A stretch of 64,000 bases of DNA from contig JAHCAX010000009.1 of assembly GCA_019634675.1 (NCBI GenBank), forward strand, positions 14,201-78,200, in the 5' to 3' direction. Positions within the stretch are counted from its first letter, which is position 1, and every line of letters starts with the position of its first letter. This document shows positions 17,701 through 25,800 of this stretch, one piece after another. The stretch is from Acherontichlamydia pituitae. Lineage in GTDB: Bacteria; Chlamydiota; Chlamydiia; Chlamydiales; Rhabdochlamydiaceae. The notes under the pieces were generated by a model. It had not been told where the DNA came from and did not search any database. It saw only the letters and a list, made by a program, of their open reading frames with translations. Position numbers and translations under genes: made by a program.

Positions 17701-20437
17701 TTGCACACTGCGCAATTTGGGCCTATCCCCTTCTCAAATCACAAAAGAGCAGTTTATCAATGCTTGGACCGCAAAGAAATCAGATCCTGAGCTCAAGTCC
17801 CTATCGGCCATTCCTAGAGCTCCTAAAATCTGTTTGATCGGCTTGAACGACCTGTACAAAGTCCGCGATCAATTCTCTCAAAAACATGTAGGAGCTCTGA
17901 TTATCGATGAGGCCAACCGAGCTCAAAATTCTCTTTTAGTAACATCAAGACAGCTTCGAGAGACTATAGCCTCATTCCGAGAGTCTGCCTTTGAGAACAC
18001 CGATTCGAACAATGTTCTTTTGGTCACGGGAACCCCATTTGAAAATAACTTGAATGAACTTTGGAGCCTTTTAGAGCTTGCCAATGAAAGTAGCCTATTG
18101 CCGCGCACAACATGCAATTCCTTGGTGAAAGATACGCTGCTCGCAACGATCAGGCAAATGATCAACCTCTGCGGAAAAAGCTCAAAGGCAAATAAAGAAC
18201 TGATCGAACAGTATGTCCTTATTTCGTTTGCGCAATTCATGGCCCTGCGGAACATGGTGCAAAAAATGGTCCATCGGAAGAATACGAGCGATCCTCAGGT
18301 CATTGAAGACTGGAAGGGACGGATCCCCAGCAAGACCATCCGAAAAATCATCTACGAACTCAATCCTCAGATGCGAGATCTTCTCAACGAAGTGCAAGAA
18401 GGAAAGCGGGGGCTTTCCGAGCGATCGCTCCAAACACAAATTCTGATCCATCCCGAATTGGCTGGCCAATCTCTTGAAACACAGGAAATTAATGGGTGGC
18501 CGTTCCTAGAATCCTTTAGAACGGGAAGCAATGCACATAAAAAAGCTTGGATCAAGTCTTCTCCTTACTTAAGCGCAGTCCTTACCGATGCGGTGTTCCA
18601 GACATCGATGAGAAATAATCAAAAGCGGATTATCTTCTGCGACCGCAATGCCTTGGGATCTGCCTTTAAAGAGACGATCGAACACTTTTACCAAAACGCC
18701 AAAGTCATTATCTACAATGGCAATCTAAAAAGAGAAGAAAGAGATAAAGCGATCGCAGAATTTAAAAACGAATCGTCCGACCACCCGACTGTCTTGATCG
18801 CCATGATCAAAGCGGGCGGAGTCGGGCTTAACCTTGCCGAAGCGCATGGCAGGCACATCTGCGCGACGCAATGGAACGAAGGGCAGAAACGGCAAGCCGA
18901 TGCACGATTGATCCGCGCTAACAATATTGGAGAAAAAGACATGCCCGAGATCGAGTTCCCGGGAACTTATTACTCTGCCCACCCGAAAGCAGTCCGCAAA
19001 AAGAAGAGGAACTGGGAAAATTTCCTTTGGAACACTTCAGACTCGGCTAAAGACCTCTTCCGATCATGGACATCCGTTCTGAAAGCGGAAACTCTGCAGG
19101 TTCTTTTGAACACGACCATCGAAGATGGCAATAGACGGAACACCGACATTGCAAAAGCAAAAAATGTCCAAATTTCCGATCTTCTCGACCGATTTTGCGA
19201 TTCGATTTCGGAAGACCGTTTGAACAGAGCGATCTCCTTGGCAATGGGGCCGTCCAGCAGAGCCGGCATCGAGCAAAGCCCATCTCCAACCGAGCTTAGC
19301 GATGACATTCCATCCGCCTCTTCCGATGAAGAACGGACCCCTTCGCCAAGCGAGATCAGCGATGACGCTACACTCACTCCTGCTGTACTCATGAATGCTC
19401 CGGTTGGGCTTGGAAATAAGTCCAATAACTGCTGGTGCAATGCCCTGCTCCAAATGGTCGCTTCCACTCCTAGTTTGCGCGCATGTTATGAATCATTTGC
19501 CCGCCATTACATCCCGCAATCAGATGCTTCAAGCTCCGGCTTTGCCGCAAGCTCTAGCGGCTCGCAGCGATCTTACTTGGACGAATACTACGGACAGATC
19601 CTGCTTTCCGCATTAAATCTTTATGATCAATCGCAGGAAGCTCTTTCCAGTGATATCAGTCAAAACGTTAGAGAAGCGCTCCACCATTTTTCTTCCGGCG
19701 CCATTTCGTTAAACTCATCTCACAATGAAGATGCTTATGAAGCGCTGAGCATCCTGTTGCAAGGCTCCGATGCAAGCTCTCCGCTTTTTACTCCTCTTTC
19801 AACGATCAGAACGTACAGCCCTCTTCCAGGCCTTCCTGCATTACCGAATCCAACGAAACTAGCAAACAATGAATATAGCAAACTAGAAGTTGGCAACCGC
19901 TCGACGATGACAACAGCAGTCCCTGAAATTCTCCTCCCTTTACAAAGCAATGAAGAACAGTCCTTCTCTAGCTTGCTCAGGCAATTTTTCGACTCTCCAG
20001 CCCTGCCAGATACTCCACCTGCAACTTATTTAAAAGGACATGGATTATTCAAATACCAACTGCAAAGGATCCAGAACCAATTTCAATCTGTCCCGAATGA
20101 GTTCCTCCTTCAGTTAGGACGATTCCGAAAAGAAGGACCTCTCGATGATCTGATCCTGCGTAAAATGAACATCGCCGTGGCTGTTCCCTTAACTCTAACT
20201 TTACCTCCAGAAGCTATTGCATCTTCCATCGAGACTCCTCCTTCCTATCACTTGGACTCTTTCATCGTCCATACCGGCGAACTTGAAGGAGGGCATTACT
20301 TCACGTATAAAAAGCTGGAGGGGCAATGGTGGCTATGCAATGACAGCCATGTCGAACCTGTGGCTCTGCAAGAGATTGAAGGGATTCTAAATGGAGGGAT
20401 GACCACGTATCTCCACCACTACACAAAGCAAGCTTAG
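11795..20437 (+). CDS. Giant ankyrin-repeat / SNF2-like ATPase / USP deubiquitinase fusion protein
   Basis: This 2880-residue protein combines three eukaryote-like modules. About 17 full ankyrin repeats plus five half-repeats span residues 340-1250, arranged in five blocks. A possible C2H2-like zinc finger (CPCF...HIMQAH) lies near residue 1431, followed by a charged region with basic clusters (AKRRER, TKRHRK, SKRRRR) near 1560-1650. The SNF2-like SF2 core has Walker A EMGLGKT near 1763, DEAN for the DExx box at 2037-2040, VTGTPFENNLNELW near 2077, and motifs V/VI as AGGVGLNLAEA and QKRQADARLIRANNIG near 2340-2375. The C-terminal USP domain has Cys box GLGNKSNNCWCNALLQ (C2546) and His box GGHYFTYKK (H2834) with N2849/D2850. 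All USP catalytic residues appear present. Likely a secreted effector acting on host chromatin and ubiquitin; this is inference. No clear ribosome binding site; a second ATG at 11834 is possible. Confidence 0.9.
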   Translation: MICYNVCTFLYKFMTHCNLSNNPSLIFSSQQPAVIPPQDLPAPPPIPNELHLIEAVEHNNATAVQYLLLEVAEPTARRNAYLLAYQLGHIDIALILLKAGAPLIGSLETLAYNAINQGKYNSVSFDNLSAYIREHGLSFNLNNKHGPKQESLQECAARIGSHLALAWLDQFLISTEGAVYDNEFSDQNDFQLPSLGLPDQADSIGNNNDPWNFLIGFEGFEQAPALSEDPTLSPSPVDFHFGQPLLSDIPINSAPLPSSSVQSLNGSSNGIPAYFIDLTLTDDTPELPFLSLDRIRATQEIDHFNSQWVEAIKQTNCDNLLSLLQQAKQKRIPFDINVKNHIGYTALHVACWKNNSKLARLLIDAGASIEAKNNNTNQTPLDVASTPEIRELLENARTALQSSLLPQPSQQEIIQFNHNWLAALSEQNCNKLLSLLQQARQNNIPCNLNVKYIAGLSALHMACLHGHSQLVKLLIESKADLNVTDNLKDTPLHAACMHGHLEAAKLLIAAGADIHAKGGQGCTPLHNACREGHLQVVRFLIQEKSNVNALTNLRNSPLHLASRNGHFDIIKLLFGEGANIYIKNKRGKTPLNVARKPEIRQFLQNVLTAPQTSFQTPPSQQELHEFNLRWLKAIKESNCNDLVSLLQQAKQKRLPFNINVKINTEYTALHVACWENNLELARLLIEAKASVKVRNKDGHSPLHLACMHGNAELVGLLIEAKAGINDKNITGDTPLHLSSSFGHSNVVKWLIDAGALIEALDNKSRTPLDVASTPEIRELLEAARAAQQASLQPPPSQQEIDHFNTEWIESVSNHDWTKLFSLLEKAKQKNIPFNIDAMDKFERTALRQACIYGPSDLVKLLIDAKASINLPDAEGLTPLHHACSNKGGSEVARHLINAKASEDLSDAGWITSLYIDAQDSAKRTALHYACLCGDSDSVKLLIDAKANIHAKNQWGQTPFYLACFNGHSDVVKQLIAAKANINEKYITGTTALHAACLNGYPDVVRQLLAAGASLDTKNVNGKTPLQVAKPIVIRRLREDALKVQQASLQQEIDQLNKDWSSALSERHCTKLLSLLQQARQKNILLNVDAKMPYFLTTPLHLACGSGDSELVRLLIEAKANINDQDKDGDTPLHGACQSGHLQVAELLIKVGADISIKGEYGYTPLHDASYRGYSEIVRLLINAKADVNDLTTNGYSPLYLACSSGHSDIVKQLLAAGAIIDGKNKEGKTPFQVAKTPEIRQLLEAARLNANSRMDAPFQSRTPHARKLESAGKQLLKRVAEHYGPRYHTALTELLIKNRGRWGIDFARYSSRRIDKREWLAPFVQFLEAHPGSKTASQVVKQQLAFFQFSDSSGNETLTDDLSSAERFVEECLRENVQPPRGGQVPLSDYFAKEACQTLFSLKLREWNYMVNHPERYFQGSERREDASAPRCPCFILAQDKNQVRAHIMQAHFGTIGFIESFGKDVGQEALRFLFTEVLKYSRVPSERIREDESVILSWQEYNILERYLAELPPSDLPRLLVPMREKLIQPIEELSETDSSGDDTESASDEETSYQRGTNREDRPAKRRERSPDESPEQDSLPGSFSTFHDLTGSRSSEKRTTRGNESVSSTKRHRKNAFEAPEHHGAFVPLEEQLNPFPLDAHSKRRRRGNEGEIPEVNGFAGMPLLDDDRGMVFSDNPYDTLNRTSIKKIKEAVVREVTRESVVLRQIKPYSYPIVDKLNSLPAAKPAFSWTRSLKPYQEESLQELLRYDSHGLSKLLSLEMGLGKTYVFAEFLIDKIATSPSPQLHVVSAPVGVVGQVQQEISKLLLEASITAWQLTGKRPSSPQLWPQCRQLLDYANKHPDALKSVLRVLPYFKDAHVYGIPASSQFFSMPELRGQLSSLIKEHLDEIDNLLIERPEERKLLEEQLDAIYTDFTLPIRSNEELLHYFTTRQPLERLCNIAGRILDLYPGRKQLGEPIPIRSDQELCTLRNLGLSPSQITKEQFINAWTAKKSDPELKSLSAIPRAPKICLIGLNDLYKVRDQFSQKHVGALIIDEANRAQNSLLVTSRQLRETIASFRESAFENTDSNNVLLVTGTPFENNLNELWSLLELANESSLLPRTTCNSLVKDTLLATIRQMINLCGKSSKANKELIEQYVLISFAQFMALRNMVQKMVHRKNTSDPQVIEDWKGRIPSKTIRKIIYELNPQMRDLLNEVQEGKRGLSERSLQTQILIHPELAGQSLETQEINGWPFLESFRTGSNAHKKAWIKSSPYLSAVLTDAVFQTSMRNNQKRIIFCDRNALGSAFKETIEHFYQNAKVIIYNGNLKREERDKAIAEFKNESSDHPTVLIAMIKAGGVGLNLAEAHGRHICATQWNEGQKRQADARLIRANNIGEKDMPEIEFPGTYYSAHPKAVRKKKRNWENFLWNTSDSAKDLFRSWTSVLKAETLQVLLNTTIEDGNRRNTDIAKAKNVQISDLLDRFCDSISEDRLNRAISLAMGPSSRAGIEQSPSPTELSDDIPSASSDEERTPSPSEISDDATLTPAVLMNAPVGLGNKSNNCWCNALLQMVASTPSLRACYESFARHYIPQSDASSSGFAASSSGSQRSYLDEYYGQILLSALNLYDQSQEALSSDISQNVREALHHFSSGAISLNSSHNEDAYEALSILLQGSDASSPLFTPLSTIRTYSPLPGLPALPNPTKLANNEYSKLEVGNRSTMTTAVPEILLPLQSNEEQSFSSLLRQFFDSPALPDTPPATYLKGHGLFKYQLQRIQNQFQSVPNEFLLQLGRFRKEGPLDDLILRKMNIAVAVPLTLTLPPEAIASSIETPPSYHLDSFIVHTGELEGGHYFTYKKLEGQWWLCNDSHVEPVALQEIEGILNGGMTTYLHHYTKQA
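12689..15540 (+). repeat. Five higher-order ankyrin modules within the giant protein gene
   Basis: Each module starts with a helical linker of the pattern QEIxxFNxxWxxA followed by LLSLLQQAKQKxIPFN, at about 12689, 13025, 13655, 14186 and 14942. The linker is followed by one to five ankyrin repeats. Each module closes with a half-repeat of the type TPLDVASTPEIRELL. The array therefore grew by duplication of whole linker-ankyrin-cap blocks, not only by single-repeat duplication. Confidence 0.8.
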
Positions 20438-20469
20438 AGAGCCCAATCGGATCGATTTGACACTGTCTT

Positions 20470-20493
20470 GACAAGTCGAAATTCACAAAACCT
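20470..20493 (+). repeat. Dispersed 24-bp intergenic repeat, copy 1
   Basis: GACAAGTCGAAATTCACA followed by AAACCT occurs here. The same 24 bases with one mismatch occur in reverse orientation at 38550-38573. Both copies are intergenic. The flanks differ, so only the core is shared. The 5' part (CGAC-AA-GTCG in copy 2) is a small dyad. Confidence 0.5.
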
Positions 20494-20732
20494 GGCCGGT
20501 CGCGGCATACCATCAAATATCCATTTGAGCGATCACACCCTGCAATAAATGCTTTCACGATACTTTTTGCAAACCATTTATATTTAAAGACTTTCGAATA
20601 GCCGCATTTCATTAAATTATTAAATAACTGAACACTTTAAATTAAAACAGCTTACGAAGCAAATATTCATTCTCATAATAATCATAATTATGTATAATTA
20701 TAACTAAATAATAAAGACCGTATGGGGATAAT

Positions 20733-21500
20733 ATGAGTTTAAAAATTAATCCTGACACTCTTAATTATGCAGGCGCTATCCATCAATTGGATCCTCAAAC
20801 AAGGACCAATGGAACTTTAGGATCATCTTGCGTCGAAGTTTTTCTCCATGTCATCGGAAATGAGCACCCTGAGATCAGCTGCGCAAAAACAACCTATTCG
20901 CAAAGTTTGACCTCCGATCAGGACCCCTATCAAGAAGCTGTCGAAGAATTCAAAACCGATGGCAGCAAAACAAAGCTGATCGTTCCGATCATTATTGAAG
21001 GCTTCAACTCTATTTTCGTACGAAATGGCGGACACTTAATTTCAGTGAACGACAGGATCGATTACCTGGTTCGCATGATTTGGCACTTCTTGTGCGGCGG
21101 AAGCGTGGAGAACCACATTGTCATGCTTACCGTATCAAAAAAAGACAACGATTCCTATGAGGTCGAGTACTACGATCCGAAAGGAAGAGACATCAGCTCA
21201 TCGCAAATTATCCAGTATTCAAAGGACACCCAAAATGTGGAAGGGGTCGTCAACACTGTCTTCAACACCTTATCGGAAGGTAACGCCAAACGGGTCGACC
21301 TAACTTATCACAATCAAGGAAGGCTCTATTCCGACCAATCGATCTTCAATAAGGTCGACTGCGGGTACTATGTCATGCAGCGCGCAGCTGAAGCAGCAGG
21401 GCGCACCGATTTCGGCTTTACGAATATTGGGGACATTGCAGACAGGGCATACGCAGTCATACAACAACGCCCTTCTAGCCAATCGATGGAAGCGATCTAG
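20733..21500 (+). CDS. C48 (Ulp1/ChlaDub-like) cysteine protease, putative deubiquitinase or deSUMOylase
   Basis: This 255-residue protein shows the catalytic order of clan CE (C48) proteases: His128 in ENHIVMLTV, Asp148 in VEYYDPKG, a Gln about eight residues before the nucleophile (Q202), and Cys210 in KVDCGYYVM. The DCGxxV motif after a His and an Asp is the Ulp1/adenain hallmark and is shared with the chlamydial ChlaDub enzymes. The N-terminal 120 residues contain no recognised domain or clear membrane segment. The start is the ATG at 20733 with GGGG just upstream. It follows the ankyrin/SNF2/USP gene on the same strand after 295 bases, and ends with a 4-base convergent overlap with the phosphatase gene. 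Substrate, ubiquitin or SUMO-like, is not predictable. Confidence 0.75.
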   Translation: MSLKINPDTLNYAGAIHQLDPQTRTNGTLGSSCVEVFLHVIGNEHPEISCAKTTYSQSLTSDQDPYQEAVEEFKTDGSKTKLIVPIIIEGFNSIFVRNGGHLISVNDRIDYLVRMIWHFLCGGSVENHIVMLTVSKKDNDSYEVEYYDPKGRDISSSQIIQYSKDTQNVEGVVNTVFNTLSEGNAKRVDLTYHNQGRLYSDQSIFNKVDCGYYVMQRAAEAAGRTDFGFTNIGDIADRAYAVIQQRPSSQSMEAI

Positions 21501-22738
21501 CGGTATTGCAATAGCCGGCTTTCATCGAAGGAAACGAAGTTGGAGCTGGGATATGCCACCGTGGCGTCGATCACCTTGCCATCAAGAGAAATGGCCTCTA
21601 TAGCACCCATATGCTGATCAAGTGTAATGATAAAGGCCGCATTCTCCTGCTCGCCTTTTAACATGTACCACATTTTGGCGTTCTTGACCTTTCGGGGAGA
21701 CACTCCCCAAGAGCCATCCCCAAAGTAGACGACCCCGTTCGGATCGACTTTCTCCTGTTTGATCGGATGGGTCCGTTTAAATGTATGGCTATGGTGCTCA
21801 AAGGCCCCATTCAGATGGTACTGCTCAAAAAGAGGGCACCAGTTCTCCCGGATTTGCCGGGGAGCTGAGCCGTTGTAGGGATAGACCGAAGGGTAAGCTC
21901 CGATATGATAGGCGGCAAATTTGTAGGCGAAGTTCTCCCTTTCGGAGAGAGTGGTTTCCAGCCACTCTGTCTGCTTGCCGCCGATCGGGTAGGTATGCCC
22001 CGTATCCAAAAGGGTCAAGCTTAAATAGGAGCCGAAATCGATATTTCGATAGGGGATATTTTTTTGTGGGAAAGTGAAGATCTCATAGAAGAACAGCTCG
22101 TTGGTGAACGGATCTGCCTGGGATCCTTTGACATCATGGTTTCCAACGACAGGAATAAGCGGGATGAGCCTCCCATCGGACGTCACCATTTGGACTTTCC
22201 ACTCCCGAAGAAATGTCCTCCACCGGTTGATCTCCCAGTTTTTGGTATGGAAGACGGAGCGGCGTCCATTCGAATAGGCAATATCGCCTCCAACGACGAC
22301 GAAATCAGGATCATGAGCAGCGACCTGCGCGCACATCCTTCGGAAGATGTTTAGATAAAAATAGGCATCTCCCCCGATGGCAAACCGGATGGGACGGTCA
22401 AGTTCTTGCGGCATGGTCCTGAACTTGTACGTCTTCTTTTTACCGGGGAACATGAACTCATAATCGGTATTCGGCATCAGGTCAACAAGCTCAACAGTAT
22501 GGGCGATGTAATCAGTCGAATGCAGCGGGTTGTACGCCCCTTCTTTGCTTTGCCAGGTCTTCTCGCCGATCCGGTGGTATAAGACCACAGACTGCGTTTC
22601 TTTTTTATCAGAATGCCATTGGACCGTCATCGTGGTTGCAGGATCATGCGTCCATGTCAAATAGAGGATGGATGGAGACGCGGCATATGCCGCAGACGAG
22701 ATCAGCAATGAAAGCAATAATAGAGCCAATCGGAGCAT
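21497..22738 (-). CDS. Secreted purple-acid-phosphatase-like metallophosphoesterase
   Basis: The 413-residue product has a signal peptide (MLRLALLLLSLLISSAAYA, cleavage after about residue 19), then an N-terminal fibronectin-III-like domain (LTWTHDPATTMTVQW, then MPNTDYEF), then a metallophosphoesterase domain. Metal-binding motifs are visible in order: IGGDAYFY near 127, VVGGDIAYSNG near 148, VVGNHDVKG near 197, AAYHIGAYP near 279 and FEHHSHTFKR near 313. This order and the FN3 domain are typical of purple acid phosphatases, which hydrolyse phosphate esters outside the cytoplasm. The last motif reads EHHSH in place of the usual GHVH, so the second metal site may be slightly different. The gene overlaps the convergent C48 gene by 4 bases. 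Confidence 0.85.
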   Translation of the reverse strand: MLRLALLLLSLLISSAAYAASPSILYLTWTHDPATTMTVQWHSDKKETQSVVLYHRIGEKTWQSKEGAYNPLHSTDYIAHTVELVDLMPNTDYEFMFPGKKKTYKFRTMPQELDRPIRFAIGGDAYFYLNIFRRMCAQVAAHDPDFVVVGGDIAYSNGRRSVFHTKNWEINRWRTFLREWKVQMVTSDGRLIPLIPVVGNHDVKGSQADPFTNELFFYEIFTFPQKNIPYRNIDFGSYLSLTLLDTGHTYPIGGKQTEWLETTLSERENFAYKFAAYHIGAYPSVYPYNGSAPRQIRENWCPLFEQYHLNGAFEHHSHTFKRTHPIKQEKVDPNGVVYFGDGSWGVSPRKVKNAKMWYMLKGEQENAAFIITLDQHMGAIEAISLDGKVIDATVAYPSSNFVSFDESRLLQYR

Positions 22739-22869
22739 AGGGACCTAATGCAACCTTCAAAAATTGCCCACTCTATCAGAATCATTATTTCGGTAAACAC
22801 AAACAACATGAAAAAAACAGGAATTTGGCAAGCCCGGTTTGTGCCTTAAGGGCGCTTCACCGCCTTTCG

Positions 22870-25800
22870 TTAAAGCTTCTGCATGCTTCCAAACTTCTTC
22901 GTGAAGTCACTGTAGCTCATGAACGGGTTTGGACGGCCGCTGCCATCGTAGCGGTAGACCATCTGCGCCTTAAGCTCTTCTTTGGACATCTTGCCCATCC
23001 GGATCGAGAAGATCTCTCCATCGATGCCGACGACCAAGTGGTTGGAAGGGACAAAGAGGGTCTTTCCTGCAGGCAGGTTGACGTTGTAGAAAAGGACTTC
23101 GGCAACTTCATGGGTCTTCGCTGTTCTGCCTTCGGCACTGGTCAGCTCGATGTTTCCATGCAGTTCCGACTTCATCAGGGCGATAGAGCCTGGGACCGAA
23201 GAGCGGACTTGGTTGTTCCCTGCCAAAGGCTGGTCGCTTACGATTTGCACAGGACCTGCACGGAAGGTATGGCCCATCTTTTCAGAGTAAGCGCCTTGGA
23301 CGTAGCGGAACGCTGCATGCGGATCATCGAAGTTTTGCCAATTGCCTTGGAAGACGCGGGCTTCATTTTGTGCAGGATCTTGCGTATTGATATTGTGCCT
23401 AGCCTTTAACTCTTGGATCTTGTCCCAGAGGTTTGCCCACTGCTTGCTGTCCATTTGAGGAGGTTTGCCCATCTGCATCCACATCTGCTTATCTGCCTTA
23501 ATTCCGCGAAGGAGGATGTTTTCCCATGTGATGTGCGTATAGGTATAGTCAGGGATCAACGGGAGCGCTTCTTTTGTAAAATCGTTGAGGAACTCTTTGC
23601 TGAATATGAGCAAGAACGGTGTCTTCATACCGCCAAACTGCTCGGCTGCGTTGTAGACCACAAACTGGCCGTAGAGATCGCCGAGAACCGAAACACCGGG
23701 AACTTGGGGCATCGATGAAGAACTTCCTTCAGAAGCTGCTGCTGGCTGTCCTCTTCTTTGCATCATGGCATCGGTTGCGTTGAAAATACCGCTGAAAACT
23801 TGGGCCACGCGATCGTTGCGGACAAAACCTTTTGTGATCGGTATTTCGGAAAAGAACCCTTCCGCTCTTTGCGGCAGCTGGGCATGCTCTTTGAAAAACC
23901 TGTAGGTTCCATCGATAGTCAATGGGAAGAACTGGCTGCCTGCATCGGGAAGATCAAACCAGAATAGTCCAGGGGCAGGTCCGTTCGATGCATTAAAGTA
24001 GGCGGCAATCCGGCCTTGGTCTTCTTCCGACAGTTCAATGAGATCATCGCTCGAGGTGAGAACAACATAGCCTTCCGGCAGTTTGCTTTGGACGAGTCCC
24101 TGAACTGAAGCTGCTGCGCGCTGGTAAAGGGGAATGCCTCCCACTTCAATGCTCCCTTTCGAAGAGCTTTTTTCGCTGTATTTGAGCAAGGAAGAGCGTG
24201 TCGCTGTTCCTGCATCGAGGACGATCAGGTTGGATTGAGGCTCGGTAAAGACCTCAGGACTGTGCTCTTGGACGGCTTCCAATGTCGGACCGATGCAGCC
24301 GACAGGCGTCGGAAGACGCGCTTCCGCGTCCAACTTCGGGGTCGGATAATCGCCCATTTCTGGGACCAAGTGGATAAATGGGACTGTGACAGGAGCGCTT
24401 TCAGGAGTTGGAGCATGCCCTGTCAGTGAAAATGGCATCTGGTAGCCGCTGCGGCTCATTTCAAGGGCTTCCCGTTTCTTCTGTCCGGTTGTCTGACCGT
24501 TCTCTTTTGCCGCAGGAAGGGTCAAGGAAGAGTCGAATGGGACCGCAAAATCAGATGGCACTGCTCCTGGCGCGCGCTGCTCTTTTCCAAAGTCGCGCTT
24601 GTCGCTTGACTTCTGCAAATCTTCTTCAACGCGGTCGATGAACGCATGCATCTTCTGCTTGTAGTAGTCGAGCACTTCTGCTTTGACATCAGCAGGAAGG
24701 GCCCGTAAGAAAATCTCCATTTCAATGTAGTCGTACCGCTTTTCAACCTGGGTCCGGGCAACTGAGACGTCGACGAGGCTTGTGTCGTCGATCAATTCGC
24801 CTGGGTCTAAGACCATCAGCTTTTCAATGCCCTGGCTGTCGGGATAATAGCCTGTGTCGCACATGAAGTTCGTATCGAGGTCGAAGAGCCCTCTGACCCA
24901 GAGTTGGTCGAAGAGGCCGAGGCCTTCGTCGATCAATTGTTTGATCTGCGCTGCTTTCTCAGGGTTGCTGGCAGTTGAATTGAGGATATTTAAAAAGCGG
25001 TCTTTAAAGACCCCTTTGGCAAACACAGACTGCTTGACATGGTCCTCTTCTGTAAACGTCTTTTCTTTTCCATCGACGCTGATCGTGAACGGTTCTTTGA
25101 CAAAGCGGAAAGGGATGACCAGGTCTTTACCTAGGCGTCCTGCTGTCTCGTAGCCCATCGACTTGTAGTTTTTGTTCTCGATCGATGTGATGATCTTCAT
25201 AACGAAAATGTTCAGGTCTTTCCAGTTTCTCAAGTGGGGGATGTAGCCGCTGATGCGCGGCGATGTCAGAAGTTGGTTGATAAAGCTCGAAGTGATCAAT
25301 TTATCCTGCTGGTCGTGCAGGGACATCTCTTTTTGGTTTTTCAAAAGGAAATTTTTCACAACAGCGATGAAGTCGGTGTCCAAATTCTCATGAGGAATTT
25401 TAACGATCGAGCCGTTGCTGAGCCGGTACACGATGTTCTCTGCGCCGCCGCCGATCAGCTTCGCTTCTCCATCTTGTAAAGGCCTTGCTGCAGAATCGTC
25501 GATCCGGCCGCGGATGACCAAGAGGTCGTCGAACATTCCAGTGACGAGGGTATCGCCCACTTCGCCGCCGCTGTTTTGCGTGTTGTCGTAAAAGTCGACA
25601 GGGCATTCAGAAATAGGGATTCCGAGTCGGGCCGCTTGCTGAAGGATCTCGATGTCGAACGCCAAGCTCTGGCTTTGCAGGCCAAGGCCGGAAATGCCTT
25701 TCCACGCATCTTTTGTAAAGAGCTTGAATCCTGTCTGAGTATCATAAATGTCATAGAGAAGAGGGAACATCCCCTTGACCATCAAGTTAAGGCCTAAGCT

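Noticed and set aside
22825..23409. Open frame of 194 codons on the plus strand opposite the 1931-residue gene
   Set aside because: It lies fully antisense to a much longer coding frame with recognisable domains, has no homology I can see and shows the composition of a shadow frame.
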